Shown here piece after piece: positions 33,450 to 41,864 of a stretch of DNA of 64,000 nucleotides. The notes beneath the pieces were generated by a model. It was not told the DNA's origin and made no database searches. It worked only from the letters and a program-made list of their open reading frames with translations. The DNA is from Nocardioides sp. GY 10127 (lineage in GTDB: Bacteria > Actinomycetota > Actinomycetes > Propionibacteriales > Nocardioidaceae). Numbering within the stretch: the first letter of the stretch is position 1; each line of letters begins with the position of its first letter. The stretch covers positions 496,001 through 560,000 of the forward strand of contig NZ_STGL01000005.1 in assembly GCF_004919085.1 (NCBI RefSeq), written 5' to 3'. The position numbers were made by a program, and so were the translations under genes.

Positions 33450-36050
33450 GTGACGGTCCTGCGCGACTACGCGGCCACGGTCTCCCAGCCGCCTCTGGAC
33501 GACACCGTCCGGCCCCGCCGCTTCGACGAGATGGTGGGCCCGGACGGCTCGCTGCGACCCGCGTGGAAGCCGCTGGCGGAGCTGGCGGTGGGCCTCACCG
33601 CCCATGACCTCTACCGCGTCGACGGCGACATCGTCCGGATGCTCGCGGACGAGGGCGTCACCTACGGCCGCCCCGGCGAGCGGCCCGGTCCGTGGCGCCT
33701 CGACCCCGTGCCGCTGCTCGTCGACGCCCCGACCTGGGCGCCGCTCGAGGTCGGCCTGGCCCAGCGCACCGAGCTGCTCAACGCCCTGCTCGTGGACCTC
33801 TACGGCGAGCAGCGGGTGCTGCGGGAGCGGGTCGTGCCCGCGCCGGTCGTGCTCGGCCACCCCGGCTTCGTCCGGGCGATGGCCGGGGCGCGGATGGCGG
33901 ACAGCCACCCCCTGATCTTCTCCGCCACGGACGTCGGGCGCGACGGCGAGGGCGGCTGGCGCGCGGTGGCCGACCGCACCCAGGCGCCCTCGGGCATCGG
34001 GTACGCGATGGAGAACCGCCGCGTCCTCTCCCGCGTGCTGCCGGAGCTCTACCGCGAGTCCGGCCTGCACCGGATGGAGCCGTACTTCTGGGCGCTGCGC
34101 AGCGCCCTGATGCAGGCCGCGCCCACCGACACCGCCGACCCGCGCGTCGTCGTCCTCACCCCCGGAACCCACTCCGAGACGGCCTACGACCAGGCGTTCG
34201 TCGCCTCGACGCTCGGCTTCCCCCTCGTCGAGGGCAGCGACCTCGTCGTCCGCGACGGCTGGGTCTACCTGCGGCAGGCCCGCGGCCGGTTGGAGCGGGT
34301 GGACGTCATCCTCCGCCGCGTCGACGCCGCGTGGTCGGACCCGCTGGAGCTGCGCGGGGAGTCCCAGCTCGGCGTCGTCGGGCTCACCGAGGCGGCCCGG
34401 CGCGGCCGGGTGCGCGTGGTGAACCCCATCGGCGCCGGCGTCCTGGAGAACCCGGCGCTCATGCCCTACCTGCCCGCGGCCTGCGAGCTGCTGCTGGGCG
34501 AGCCGCTGCTGCTGGACTCGGCCGAGACCTGGTGGTGCGGCGAGGCCGCCGGCCTCGAGGCCGTCCTCGACGCGTTCGCGAGCGACCCCGAGCTGCGCCT
34601 CACCGGCATCGACGGGGAGGACGCCGGCCTGGCCGGCCTGCCGCGCAGCGAGGTCGTCCAGCGGCTGCTGGCGACGCCGCACCGCTACGTCGGGCAGCGC
34701 ACCCCCGTGCTCTCCCAGGTGCCGACCTGGCGCGCGGGCTCGGCCCGCCCGCGGCCGGTCACGCTGCGGACCTTCACCGTGCGCTACGGCTCCGCGTACC
34801 GGCCGCTGGTCGGCGGCATGGCGAACGTGCTGGACGAGCTCACCGGCCGCTCCTCGGCGAGCAAGGACGTCTGGGTGCTCAAGGCCGACCCGGCCGACAT
34901 CGACCAGGGGCTCTCCGGCGTCCTGGCCGCCACGCCCGGGCGGGCGGCGCCGGTGGCCGCGCCCCGCGTGCTCGAGGACCTGTTCTGGACGGGCCGCTAC
35001 GCGGAGCGCGCGGAGGACCTGCTGCGGGTCCTGCTGGTCACGCACGCGGTGGCCGAGGACTACCGCACCCGCCCCCGCACCGCCGGCGGCACGAGCCTGG
35101 AGGTGCTCCTCGCGTCCCAGGCGCGGCTGGCCGGCCGGGTGCACGCCGACCTCGACGAGGAGTTCCGCTCCGTCCTGCTCGACGCCGACCGCGTCGGCGG
35201 CGTCGGGCACAGCATCGCCTCGCTGCGCGACGCCCTGGCCGGCGTCCGCGACCAGCTCTCGACCGACACCTGGCGCGCCTTCGGCGTCATCGACCGGGCC
35301 GTGGAGCTCCTCGAGGGCACGCGGTACAGCCACCAGATCGCCGAGTCGGCCGGGCGCCACCTGACCGGCCTGCTCTCCCTCCAGGGGAGCACCGCGAACA
35401 TGATGCAGGACGAGGGCTGGCGGCTGCTCTCGGCCGGCCGGCTGCTCGAGCGCGCGCTGCAGCTGTGCCACCTGCTCGTGGGCACCACCACCGAGCGCCG
35501 AGGGCTGGACGTCGACCGGGCCGTGCTCGGCGCGGTGCTCGAGGCCGCCGAGTCCGGGGTCACCCACCGCCGGCGCTTCCGCGGCTACGTCCGGCCCGCC
35601 GGCGTCCTGGACCTGCTGCTGCTCGACCCCGACAACCCGCGGTCCCTGCTCCACTGCCTGGTGCAGCTGCGCGGGCACCTCGCGCACCTCCCCGGCTCGA
35701 CCGGCTCCACGCGGCCGGAGCGGCTGCTGGAGAACCTGCTCTCCGAGGTCGAGGCGCAGGAGGTCTCCTCGCTGGTGGCCATCGGCGGGGCCGACCGCCC
35801 CCTGCTCACCGAGTTCCTGGAGACGATGCTCGACCGCCTCACGACGCTGGCCGACGCCATCGCCGACCACTACCTGGCCGTCGGCCCGCCGCCGCGCCCG
35901 CTCAACAGCCTCGCGGTGCTGGAGTCGCTGCCGCTGGAGCCGGTCACCGGCACCATCCCGATCATCACCGACGACATGGAGCGACCGCCCGGCATCCCCC
36001 CGCGCACGCCCCGGGGCGGCTCGCGCCCGGGCGGGGGTGAGCGGCCGTGA
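33450..36050 (+). CDS. Circularly permuted ATP-grasp protein fused to an alpha-E domain
   Basis: 866 residues from GTG. Residues up to about 480 are the circularly permuted ATP-grasp type 2 domain (KPLAELAVGLTAHDLYRVDG, GIGYAMENRRVLSRVLPELY, VVLTPGTHSETAYDQAFVA, RVVNPIGAGVLENPALMPYL). From about 510 the helical alpha-E domain begins (EDLFWTGRYAERAEDLLRVL, ESAGRHLTGLLSLQGSTANM). In many bacteria these are two genes; here they are fused. The ATP-grasp part is predicted to ligate amino acids or peptides using ATP. The function of alpha-E is unknown, but it always travels with this enzyme. The stop overlaps the next transglutaminase start (GTGA). Confidence 0.9.
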   Translation: MTVLRDYAATVSQPPLDDTVRPRRFDEMVGPDGSLRPAWKPLAELAVGLTAHDLYRVDGDIVRMLADEGVTYGRPGERPGPWRLDPVPLLVDAPTWAPLEVGLAQRTELLNALLVDLYGEQRVLRERVVPAPVVLGHPGFVRAMAGARMADSHPLIFSATDVGRDGEGGWRAVADRTQAPSGIGYAMENRRVLSRVLPELYRESGLHRMEPYFWALRSALMQAAPTDTADPRVVVLTPGTHSETAYDQAFVASTLGFPLVEGSDLVVRDGWVYLRQARGRLERVDVILRRVDAAWSDPLELRGESQLGVVGLTEAARRGRVRVVNPIGAGVLENPALMPYLPAACELLLGEPLLLDSAETWWCGEAAGLEAVLDAFASDPELRLTGIDGEDAGLAGLPRSEVVQRLLATPHRYVGQRTPVLSQVPTWRAGSARPRPVTLRTFTVRYGSAYRPLVGGMANVLDELTGRSSASKDVWVLKADPADIDQGLSGVLAATPGRAAPVAAPRVLEDLFWTGRYAERAEDLLRVLLVTHAVAEDYRTRPRTAGGTSLEVLLASQARLAGRVHADLDEEFRSVLLDADRVGGVGHSIASLRDALAGVRDQLSTDTWRAFGVIDRAVELLEGTRYSHQIAESAGRHLTGLLSLQGSTANMMQDEGWRLLSAGRLLERALQLCHLLVGTTTERRGLDVDRAVLGAVLEAAESGVTHRRRFRGYVRPAGVLDLLLLDPDNPRSLLHCLVQLRGHLAHLPGSTGSTRPERLLENLLSEVEAQEVSSLVAIGGADRPLLTEFLETMLDRLTTLADAIADHYLAVGPPPRPLNSLAVLESLPLEPVTGTIPIITDDMERPPGIPPRTPRGGSRPGGGERP

Positions 36051-37054
36051 GGTACCGCGTCACCCACCGCACCACCTACACCTACGACAAGCCGGTCACC
36101 GACTCCTACGGCCTGGCCTACGTGACGCCGCGGACGCTACCGTCGCAGGAGGTCGAGCAGTGCGAGGTGATGGTCAGCCCCGCGCCGTCCGACCTCACCA
36201 CCCGCGAGGACTACCTCGGCAACCTCGTCACCTATTTCCAGGTCACCGAGCCCCACCGCCGGCTGGAGGTGGAGGCCGTCTCGACGATCCGCACCGCCGA
36301 GCCGACCCACCCGGAGGCCTCGCTGGCCCAGCCGTGGGAGCGGGCGCGGCCGCTGGAGCACCCCGACCTGCCCGGTTCCCGCGACGCCACCGACCTGGCG
36401 CTGCCCTCGGCGCTGGTCGAGCAGACCGAGCAGGCCGCCGCGTACGGCGCGGCGTCGCTCACGCCCGGCCGCCCCCTCGGCGAGGCGGTGATCGACCTCA
36501 TGCGCCGCGTCCACCGGGACTTCACCTACGACAAGACCGCCACCACGGTCACCTCGACCATCCCGGACGTGTTCGAGAGCCGCGCCGGCGTGTGCCAGGA
36601 CTTCGCCCACCTCATGCTGGCCTGCCTGCGCAGCCACGGCCTGGCCGTCCGCTACGTCTCGGGCTACCTGGCCACCGACCCGCCGCCGGGCAAGCCGCGG
36701 ATCGTGGGGGCGGACGCCTCGCACGCCTGGGTCGCGGTGTGGCTGCCCGGCGTCGACGGCGCCGAGGACGCCTGGCTCGCGGTCGACCCGACGAACGACC
36801 AGACGGCCAACGAGCGGTACGTGACCGTGGCCTGGGGCCGCGACTACGCCGACGTGCCGCCGGTCAAGGGCGTCATCTTCACCGAGGCGAAGCGGTCCAC
36901 GCTCAAGGTCTCCGTGGACGTGGCGCCGCTGGACGAGGACGGCAACCTGATCGAGGTCGTGGGCGCGCTGCCGGCGGCGGCGTCCGCCGCCTCGTCCGCC
37001 GCCGCCTCCTCCGCGGCCGGCACCCCGGTCGACCCCGCGGCGTCCGAGGACTGA
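36047..37054 (+). CDS. Transglutaminase family protein (cysteine protease-like)
   Basis: A 335-residue protein with the same N-domain as the first gene of the cluster (YRVTHRTTYTYDKPVTDSYG) and a transglutaminase core with Cys in SRAGVCQDFAHLM, His in ADASHAWVAVWLP and Asp in AVDPTNDQT. These residues suggest an active peptidase or amide-transfer enzyme, probably acting on the product of the neighbouring ATP-grasp protein. An Ala/Ser-rich tail of about 30 residues (ASAASSAAASSAAG) is likely disordered. Translation is coupled to the upstream gene. Confidence 0.9.
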   Translation: MRYRVTHRTTYTYDKPVTDSYGLAYVTPRTLPSQEVEQCEVMVSPAPSDLTTREDYLGNLVTYFQVTEPHRRLEVEAVSTIRTAEPTHPEASLAQPWERARPLEHPDLPGSRDATDLALPSALVEQTEQAAAYGAASLTPGRPLGEAVIDLMRRVHRDFTYDKTATTVTSTIPDVFESRAGVCQDFAHLMLACLRSHGLAVRYVSGYLATDPPPGKPRIVGADASHAWVAVWLPGVDGAEDAWLAVDPTNDQTANERYVTVAWGRDYADVPPVKGVIFTEAKRSTLKVSVDVAPLDEDGNLIEVVGALPAAASAASSAAASSAAGTPVDPAASED

Positions 37055-37129
37055 CACGGCGCCACCGGCTCCGGCGCGTCCCCGGGCGGGTGGTGCCCCC
37101 GCGGCGCCCGGATGCGTCATCCTTCCGCG

Positions 37130-38170
37130 GTGAAGGCGTACCGCTGCCGGGTCTGTGCGAACCCGCTCTACTTCGAGAACTCCGTCTGCGTGTCCTGCGG
37201 GACCAACCTGGGCTGGTCGCGCGCCGAGCGCGACATCGTGCCGGTGGACGCCAAGGGCACCTACACCGACGCCGCCGGCGAGGTCTGGTACGTCTGTAAG
37301 AACCTCAACCTCTCGGGCTGCACGTGGCTGACCCGCGACGAGGGCGGCTGGTGCTTCTCGTGCCACCTCACCCGCACCCGGCCCAACGACGCCGACCTCG
37401 AGGGCATCTCGAACTACCCCGTCGCCGAGCAGGCCAAGCGCGCGCTCATCACCGAGCTCGAGGGCCTGGGCCTGCCGATCCTCTCCAAGCAGGGCGAGGA
37501 CGGCGCGGGGACCGGGGCCGACGAGGTCGAGGGGCTGGCCTTCGACCTGCTCTCCTCGGTGGCCGAGAACGTGGTGATCGGGCACGCGGACGGCGTCATC
37601 ACCATCGACCTGGCGGAGTCCGACACGGTCTACCGCGAGAAGGTCCGCGACCAGATGGGCGAGCCGTACCGCACGATGCTCGGCCACTTCCGCCACGAGA
37701 TCGGGCACTACTACCAGTGGCAGCTCGTGCGCGACGACGAGACGCACGCGCGGTACGTGGAGCTGTTCGGCGACGACACGGTGAGCTACCAGGACGCCAT
37801 CGACCGGCACTACGCCGAGGGCGCGCCGGCGGACTGGGCCGACCACTTCATCTCGACCTACGCCACGATGCACCCGTTCGAGGACTTCGCCGAGACCTGG
37901 GCGCACTACCTGCACATCGTCGACACCATCGAGACGGCGCGCTCCTACGGCCTGGCCGGGCCGATGGCCGTCGAGCCGGCGTTCCGCGACGTCGTCCAGC
38001 ACACCTGGATACCGCTCTCGACGGCGCTCAACATGGTCAACCGGTCGATGGGCAAGGAGGACCTCTACCCCTTCGTCATCCCGGAGGCGGTCGTGGACAA
38101 GCTCGAGTTCGTGGACGGGCTCGTGCGCGCCAGGTCCGGCAACGTGACGGGCACGCGGCCGCTGGGCTGA
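37130..38170 (+). CDS. Zinc-ribbon putative metallopeptidase (Peptidase_Mx type)
   Basis: A 346-residue protein. An N-terminal zinc ribbon has paired cysteines (YRCRVCANPLYF, SVCVSCGTNLGW) and further Cys at GGWCFSCHLTR. The peptidase core shows HFRHEIGHYYQW, a gluzincin-like HExxH, and a later Glu in PFEDFAETWAHYLHI as third ligand. It is annotated in many genomes as a putative zinc-binding metallopeptidase and often neighbours the transglutaminase/ATP-grasp genes. It is likely cytoplasmic, with no signal peptide. GTG at 37130 follows CATCCT by 6 nt, a leaderless pattern; an ATG 18 nt upstream is less likely. Confidence 0.85.
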   Translation: MKAYRCRVCANPLYFENSVCVSCGTNLGWSRAERDIVPVDAKGTYTDAAGEVWYVCKNLNLSGCTWLTRDEGGWCFSCHLTRTRPNDADLEGISNYPVAEQAKRALITELEGLGLPILSKQGEDGAGTGADEVEGLAFDLLSSVAENVVIGHADGVITIDLAESDTVYREKVRDQMGEPYRTMLGHFRHEIGHYYQWQLVRDDETHARYVELFGDDTVSYQDAIDRHYAEGAPADWADHFISTYATMHPFEDFAETWAHYLHIVDTIETARSYGLAGPMAVEPAFRDVVQHTWIPLSTALNMVNRSMGKEDLYPFVIPEAVVDKLEFVDGLVRARSGNVTGTRPLG

Positions 38171-38198
38171 GCGGGGGCGACCCCGAGGGGTGGGCAGA

Positions 38199-38220
38199 TA
38201 GTTCAGATATCAACTACTAT
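38199..38220 (+). promoter_or_regulatory. Leaderless promoter overlapped by a palindromic operator
   Basis: TAGTT and AACTA (38199-38216), separated by CAGATATC, form an inverted repeat of the MarR/HxlR operator kind. The repeat overlaps the -10 hexamer TACTAT (38215-38220), which is 6 nt from the ATG of the next gene. A bound repressor would block transcription. Confidence 0.5.
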
Positions 38221-38226
38221 CGGCCC

Positions 38227-39204
38227 ATGGCGACGACGACCGAGCACACCCCGTCCTACGTGGAGAAGGGGAAGGGCTACGACCGGGACATGACCTACGT
38301 GCCGGACCGGATCACCGCCGGCGCCCGGACCCCGGAGCACGGCCCGGTCAACGGCGAGCTCTGGCCGGTCGAGCCCGGCCGGTACCGCCTCGTCGCGGCG
38401 CGCGCCTGCCCGTGGGCCAACCGGGCGATCATCGTCCGCGAGCTCCTGGGCCTCCAGGACGTCATCTCCCTCGGCCTGCCCGGGCCCACGCACGACCAGC
38501 GCTCCTGGACGTTCGACCTCGACGAGGGCGGCGTGGACCCGGTCCTCGGCATCCACTTCCTCAAGGACGCCTACGAGAAGCGCTTCCCCGGCTACCCGCG
38601 CGGCATCACGGTGCCGACTGTCGTGGACGAGCGCACCGGCGAGATCGTCACGAACGACTTCCCGTGGATCACCCACGACTTCTTCCACGAGTGGAAGGAG
38701 TTCCACAAGCCCGACGCGCCCGACCTGTGGCCCGCGGACCTGCGCGAGGAGATGGACGCGGTCAACAAGCGCGTCTTCACCGAGGTCAACAACGGCGTCT
38801 ACCGCTGCGGGTTCGCCGGCTCCCAGGAGGCCTACGAGGCCGCCTACGACCGGCTCTTCACCGCCCTGGACTGGCTCGAGGAGCGGCTCGCCGACCGCCG
38901 CTACCTCATGGGCGACCGGCTCACCGAGGCCGACGTCCGCCTCTTCACCACCCTCGTCCGGTTCGACGCGGTCTACCACGGGCACTTCAAGTGCAACCGG
39001 AACAAGCTCACCGAGATGCCCAACCTCTGGGGCTACGCCCGTGACCTGTTCCAGACCCCCGGCTTCGGTGAGACGGTGGACTTCGACCAGATCAAGGCGC
39101 ACTACTACGTCGTGCACACCGACATCAACCCCACCGGCATCGTCCCGAAGGGTCCGGACGCGTCGGTCTGGCTCACGCCGCACGGGCGTGAGTCGCTGGG
39201 CTGA
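38227..39204 (+). CDS. Glutathionyl-hydroquinone reductase-like (Xi-class GST) protein
   Basis: A 325-residue Xi-class glutathione-transferase-like protein. The thioredoxin-fold part carries the catalytic cysteine in AARACPWANRAIIVREL, and the helical part contains YLMGDRLTEADVRLFTTLVR and VYHGHFKCNRNKLTEMPNLW, both typical of YqjG/EcmB-type enzymes. Such enzymes reduce glutathionyl-hydroquinones. Actinobacteria normally use mycothiol, so the thiol partner is probably different. Its promoter carries an operator-like palindrome, suggesting induction by quinone or oxidant stress; inferred. Confidence 0.85.
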   Translation: MATTTEHTPSYVEKGKGYDRDMTYVPDRITAGARTPEHGPVNGELWPVEPGRYRLVAARACPWANRAIIVRELLGLQDVISLGLPGPTHDQRSWTFDLDEGGVDPVLGIHFLKDAYEKRFPGYPRGITVPTVVDERTGEIVTNDFPWITHDFFHEWKEFHKPDAPDLWPADLREEMDAVNKRVFTEVNNGVYRCGFAGSQEAYEAAYDRLFTALDWLEERLADRRYLMGDRLTEADVRLFTTLVRFDAVYHGHFKCNRNKLTEMPNLWGYARDLFQTPGFGETVDFDQIKAHYYVVHTDINPTGIVPKGPDASVWLTPHGRESLG

Positions 39205-39234
39205 GGCTCTGCTTGACGGGGTGCGCTGACGGGC

Positions 39235-39831
39235 TCAGCCGACGGGCTGGGCCGCCCAGACGGTCCACCACTGCGGCAGCAGCCGCTCGAACAGGCTCAT
39301 GAAGGCGTCGACGTCCTGCTCGGGGGCCTGGATCCAGACGGCGATGACGCCGACGGTGGCGTCGGCCAGGAACCGCTCGGCGGCCCGGGCGGCGAGGTCG
39401 TCGTCGATCCCGGGGGCGTGGACGTCGAGGTCGATCCGCCCGGCGCGGACGAGCTCGCGCGTCGAGCCGGCGAAGTGGCGCGCCAGCATCGCGTGCAGCG
39501 AGCTGGGCCCGGCGTCGTCGGCGAGACCCTGGCGGTAGACGGCCAGGTGGTCGCGCACGTGCACGAGTACGCTCCGGGTGGTGTGCGAGACGGCCTGCTC
39601 CACCGGCGTGTCCTGGTCGAGGAGCCCGGTGCGGAACGCGTCGAGCTGCTCGACGAGCGCCTGCTCGAGCAGGGCGAAGGGGGAGGTCGCGTGCTCGTAG
39701 AACGTGGTGCGGTGGACGCCGGCCTCGGCCGCCACCTCGGTCACGCTGAGCGAGGCCACCGGACGCTCCTGCGCCAGCGCCAGCACCGCCCGGTGCAGTC
39801 GTTCCCGGCTGCGTCGCTGTCGTGCGTCCAT
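39235..39831 (-). CDS. TetR/AcrR-family transcriptional regulator
   Basis: 198 residues. The N-terminal HTH reads ASLSVTEVAAEAGVHRTTFY, followed by an all-helical ligand domain ending LPQWWTVWAAQPVG. It diverges from the SDR gene with a 14-nt palindrome in the shared region, so it likely represses that gene and itself. Its 3' end lies 30 nt from the stop of the convergent glutathione-transferase-like gene. Confidence 0.88.
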   Translation of the reverse strand: MDARQRRSRERLHRAVLALAQERPVASLSVTEVAAEAGVHRTTFYEHATSPFALLEQALVEQLDAFRTGLLDQDTPVEQAVSHTTRSVLVHVRDHLAVYRQGLADDAGPSSLHAMLARHFAGSTRELVRAGRIDLDVHAPGIDDDLAARAAERFLADATVGVIAVWIQAPEQDVDAFMSLFERLLPQWWTVWAAQPVG

Positions 39832-39943
39832 CGGTCCCCTCGCTGTCCCTCGCCGCTCGCCGGGGCTCCGTCGCCCCGACTGAGGATGTGACCCACGTCT
39901 CAGGAATGGATCACGTTGCGAGCAGGTTACTCCTCCACAGAGT

Positions 39944-39957
39944 CCGACACATGTCGG
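39944..39957. promoter_or_regulatory. Palindromic operator candidate between tetR-type and SDR genes
   Basis: CCGACA and TGTCGG separated by CA, about 47 nt upstream of the SDR start. It is the clearest inverted repeat in the divergent intergenic region and a probable TetR site. Confidence 0.45.
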
Positions 39958-40003
39958 TTAAGAGAATCTCCGGCCGTACGACCGGACACTGAGGAGGATC
40001 ATC

Positions 40004-40759
40004 ATGGCCACTTACGACGTAGCGAACCGCTCCGCCATCGTCACCGGAGCGGGCAACGGCATCGGCCGCTCGGTCGCCCTCACCCTCGCCGCCAGCGGCG
40101 CCTCCGTCCTCGTGTGGGACCTCGTCGAGGACGCCGCGGAGAAGGTCGTCGCCGAGATCGAGGAGGCCGGCGGCATCGCCCAGGCCTTCGTCGGCGACGC
40201 CTCCGACCCCGAGACCCACGCCAAGGCCGTCGAGGCCGCCAACGCCATGGCGCCGCTCAAGATCGCCGTGAACAACGCCGGCATCGGTGGTGCCTCCGCC
40301 CCGCTGGGCGAGTACCCGCTCGACTCCTGGCGCAAGGTCATCGAGGTCAACCTCAACGGCGTCTTCTACGGCGTCCAGGCCCAGGTCAACGCCATGAAGG
40401 CCAACGGTGGCGGCGCCATCGTGAACATGGCCTCCGTGCTCGGCTCCGTGGGCATCGAGAACTCCGGCGCCTACGTCACCGCCAAGCACGGCCTGCTCGG
40501 CATGACCAAGAACGCCGCGCTCGAGTACGGCACCGACGGCGTCCGCGTCACCGCGGTCGGCCCGGGCTTCATCAAGACCCCGCTGCTCGAGGCGAACCTC
40601 GACCAGGCCACCCAGGACTTCCTGGCCTCCAAGCACGCCCAGAAGCGCATGGGCCAGCCGGAGGAGGTCGCCTCGCTCGTGGCGTTCCTGGTCTCGGACG
40701 CCGCGTCGTTCATCACCGGCTCCTACCACCTGGTCGACGGCGGCTACGCCGCCAGCTGA
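40004..40759 (+). CDS. Short-chain dehydrogenase/reductase
   Basis: A 251-residue classical SDR. The NAD(P) motif is VTGAGNGIGRS, the structural motif is VNNAGIGG, and the catalytic Ser/Tyr/Lys are present in VNMASVLGSVGIENSGAYVT+AKHG. An acidic Asp at the end of the second beta strand (VLVWDL) suggests preference for NAD. GAGGAGG 9 nt before the ATG gives a strong ribosome site, and codon use is strongly biased, suggesting high expression. Substrate unknown; the neighbouring TetR-type protein probably controls it. Confidence 0.9.
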   Translation: MATYDVANRSAIVTGAGNGIGRSVALTLAASGASVLVWDLVEDAAEKVVAEIEEAGGIAQAFVGDASDPETHAKAVEAANAMAPLKIAVNNAGIGGASAPLGEYPLDSWRKVIEVNLNGVFYGVQAQVNAMKANGGGAIVNMASVLGSVGIENSGAYVTAKHGLLGMTKNAALEYGTDGVRVTAVGPGFIKTPLLEANLDQATQDFLASKHAQKRMGQPEEVASLVAFLVSDAASFITGSYHLVDGGYAAS

Positions 40760-40797
40760 CCCACGCCTCGCGCCCCTCGCGGGCGCCGGCTCGTCCC

Positions 40798-40824
40798 GGC
40801 CCGTCCACGTCCCGTGGGCGGGCC
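40798..40824 (+). terminator. Hairpin terminator after the SDR gene
   Basis: GGCCCGTCCAC pairs with GTGGGCGGGCC (one G-T pair) around a 5-nt loop, between convergent genes. Confidence 0.65.
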
Positions 40825-40878
40825 GGTCTGCGTGGCGGGCCTGCCACGGGCCGCGATTGGGGGCCGGGTCCGGGTGCC

Positions 40879-41091
40879 TCAGCCCGCCCGCTCGACCTCC
40901 GAGGCGAGCTTGAGGACGCGGGAGCCCGAGTCGGTCGCGATGACGTACGCGGGGTCGTCCTCGCTCCCGTGCCGGGTGATGTCCTCGCCCTTGATGGTGC
41001 GGCGCACCGTGTCGCGGTGCACCTCCTCGACCGTGCCGGTGGCCCGGCCGGACCCCCAGGCCCAGCTGACCTGCGTGCCGGTGCGGATCAT
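40879..41091 (-). CDS. DUF2945 (hypervirulence-associated TUDOR domain) small protein
   Basis: A 70-residue protein matching the DUF2945/HVA TUDOR pattern: GTQVSWAWGSGRATGTVEEV, then the KGEDITRHGSEDDPAYVI segment and a final KLASEVE. Such small beta-barrel proteins are common in bacteria and fungi; the molecular role is not established. The start overlaps the preceding gene's stop (ATGA). Confidence 0.8.
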   Translation of the reverse strand: MIRTGTQVSWAWGSGRATGTVEEVHRDTVRRTIKGEDITRHGSEDDPAYVIATDSGSRVLKLASEVERAG

Positions 41092-41579
41092 GCGTCCTCC
41101 TCGCCTCGTCGTGCGTCCTGCTCGGCCGCGTCGCGCAGGCGCCGGAGCGTCTCCTCGATCGCGCGCAGGTTCTTGGAGGGGTACCCCAGGAGGCGCAGTG
41201 CGAGCCGCCCGGCGGCGGGGTAGCGGGAGTCGTCCCACGTCTCGGTGACGCGGCAGCGGGGCCCGCCGGCGTCCTGGGCGTCGTGGGCGTCCTCGGCGGG
41301 GAGCTCCTCGAGCTCGTAGCGCCACCGGTGCAGGCCGACGTGGCGCCAGGCGATGAGCCGGTCCGGCTCGTGCTCGACGACGGTGTTGCGGGTCCGGTAG
41401 CCGACGCCGAGCCGCATCCCCATGCCGAAGGTGTCGCCGAGGGCGAGCCGGTCCGGCCCGTCGGCGTCCCCGAGCACGGTGCCGGAGCCGTCGATCCGGG
41501 CGTGCTGGCGGGGGTCGGCGACGATGTCGAAGACGACGGACGCGGGGGCCTGGACCACGATCGAGGACTGCACGCTCAT
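41088..41579 (-). CDS. SRPBCC-family (polyketide cyclase/dehydrase-like) protein
   Basis: 163 residues with the START/SRPBCC hydrophobic-pocket fold: it opens SIVVQAPASVVFDIVADPRQHARIDGS (read as two segments) and continues GMRLGVGYRTRNTVVEHEPD and LIAWRHVGLHRWRYELEEL. It likely binds a lipid or other hydrophobic ligand; no catalytic residue can be assigned. It is translationally coupled to the DUF2945 gene. ATG at 41579 begins the fold directly; no good ribosome site is seen. Confidence 0.75.
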   Translation of the reverse strand: MSVQSSIVVQAPASVVFDIVADPRQHARIDGSGTVLGDADGPDRLALGDTFGMGMRLGVGYRTRNTVVEHEPDRLIAWRHVGLHRWRYELEELPAEDAHDAQDAGGPRCRVTETWDDSRYPAAGRLALRLLGYPSKNLRAIEETLRRLRDAAEQDARRGEEDA

Positions 41580-41728
41580 GCGCCGACCGTAGACGCGTCC
41601 CCCACGTCCGGTACCACCCCGTGGGACCCGCGCGCCGCCTCCGACCTGCGACGGGAGAGGATGTCGCCCCCGCGCGAGGCCACCTGGCGTGGTGCTCGGG
41701 GCGGTGGGGCGGTAGCGTGGACACACGA

Positions 41729-41744
41729 TGTGGTCTGCGTCACA
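41729..41744. promoter_or_regulatory. CRP/GlxR-like binding site upstream of the 2-oxoacid dehydrogenase operon
   Basis: TGTGGTCTGCGTCACA fits the TGTGA-N6-TCACA pattern with one change. It lies about 120 nt before the E1-alpha start, in the divergent gap with the SRPBCC gene. A TAGCGT hexamer is just upstream (41713-41718). Confidence 0.45.
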
Positions 41745-41864
41745 TGACACCCGTGTGGCGCGGAATCCGGCAGGATGAGGCGCACCACCCCCGCGCCGAG
41801 CCCGCTCGGAGCGACAGAGCAGGACCACCCGGCGGAGAACCCCGGCGGGCGAGAGGAGTGGACG

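Noticed and set aside
37055-37129. Terminator between the transglutaminase and metallopeptidase genes
   Set aside because: The gap is G/C-rich with only weak, imperfect complementarity; no convincing stem could be drawn.
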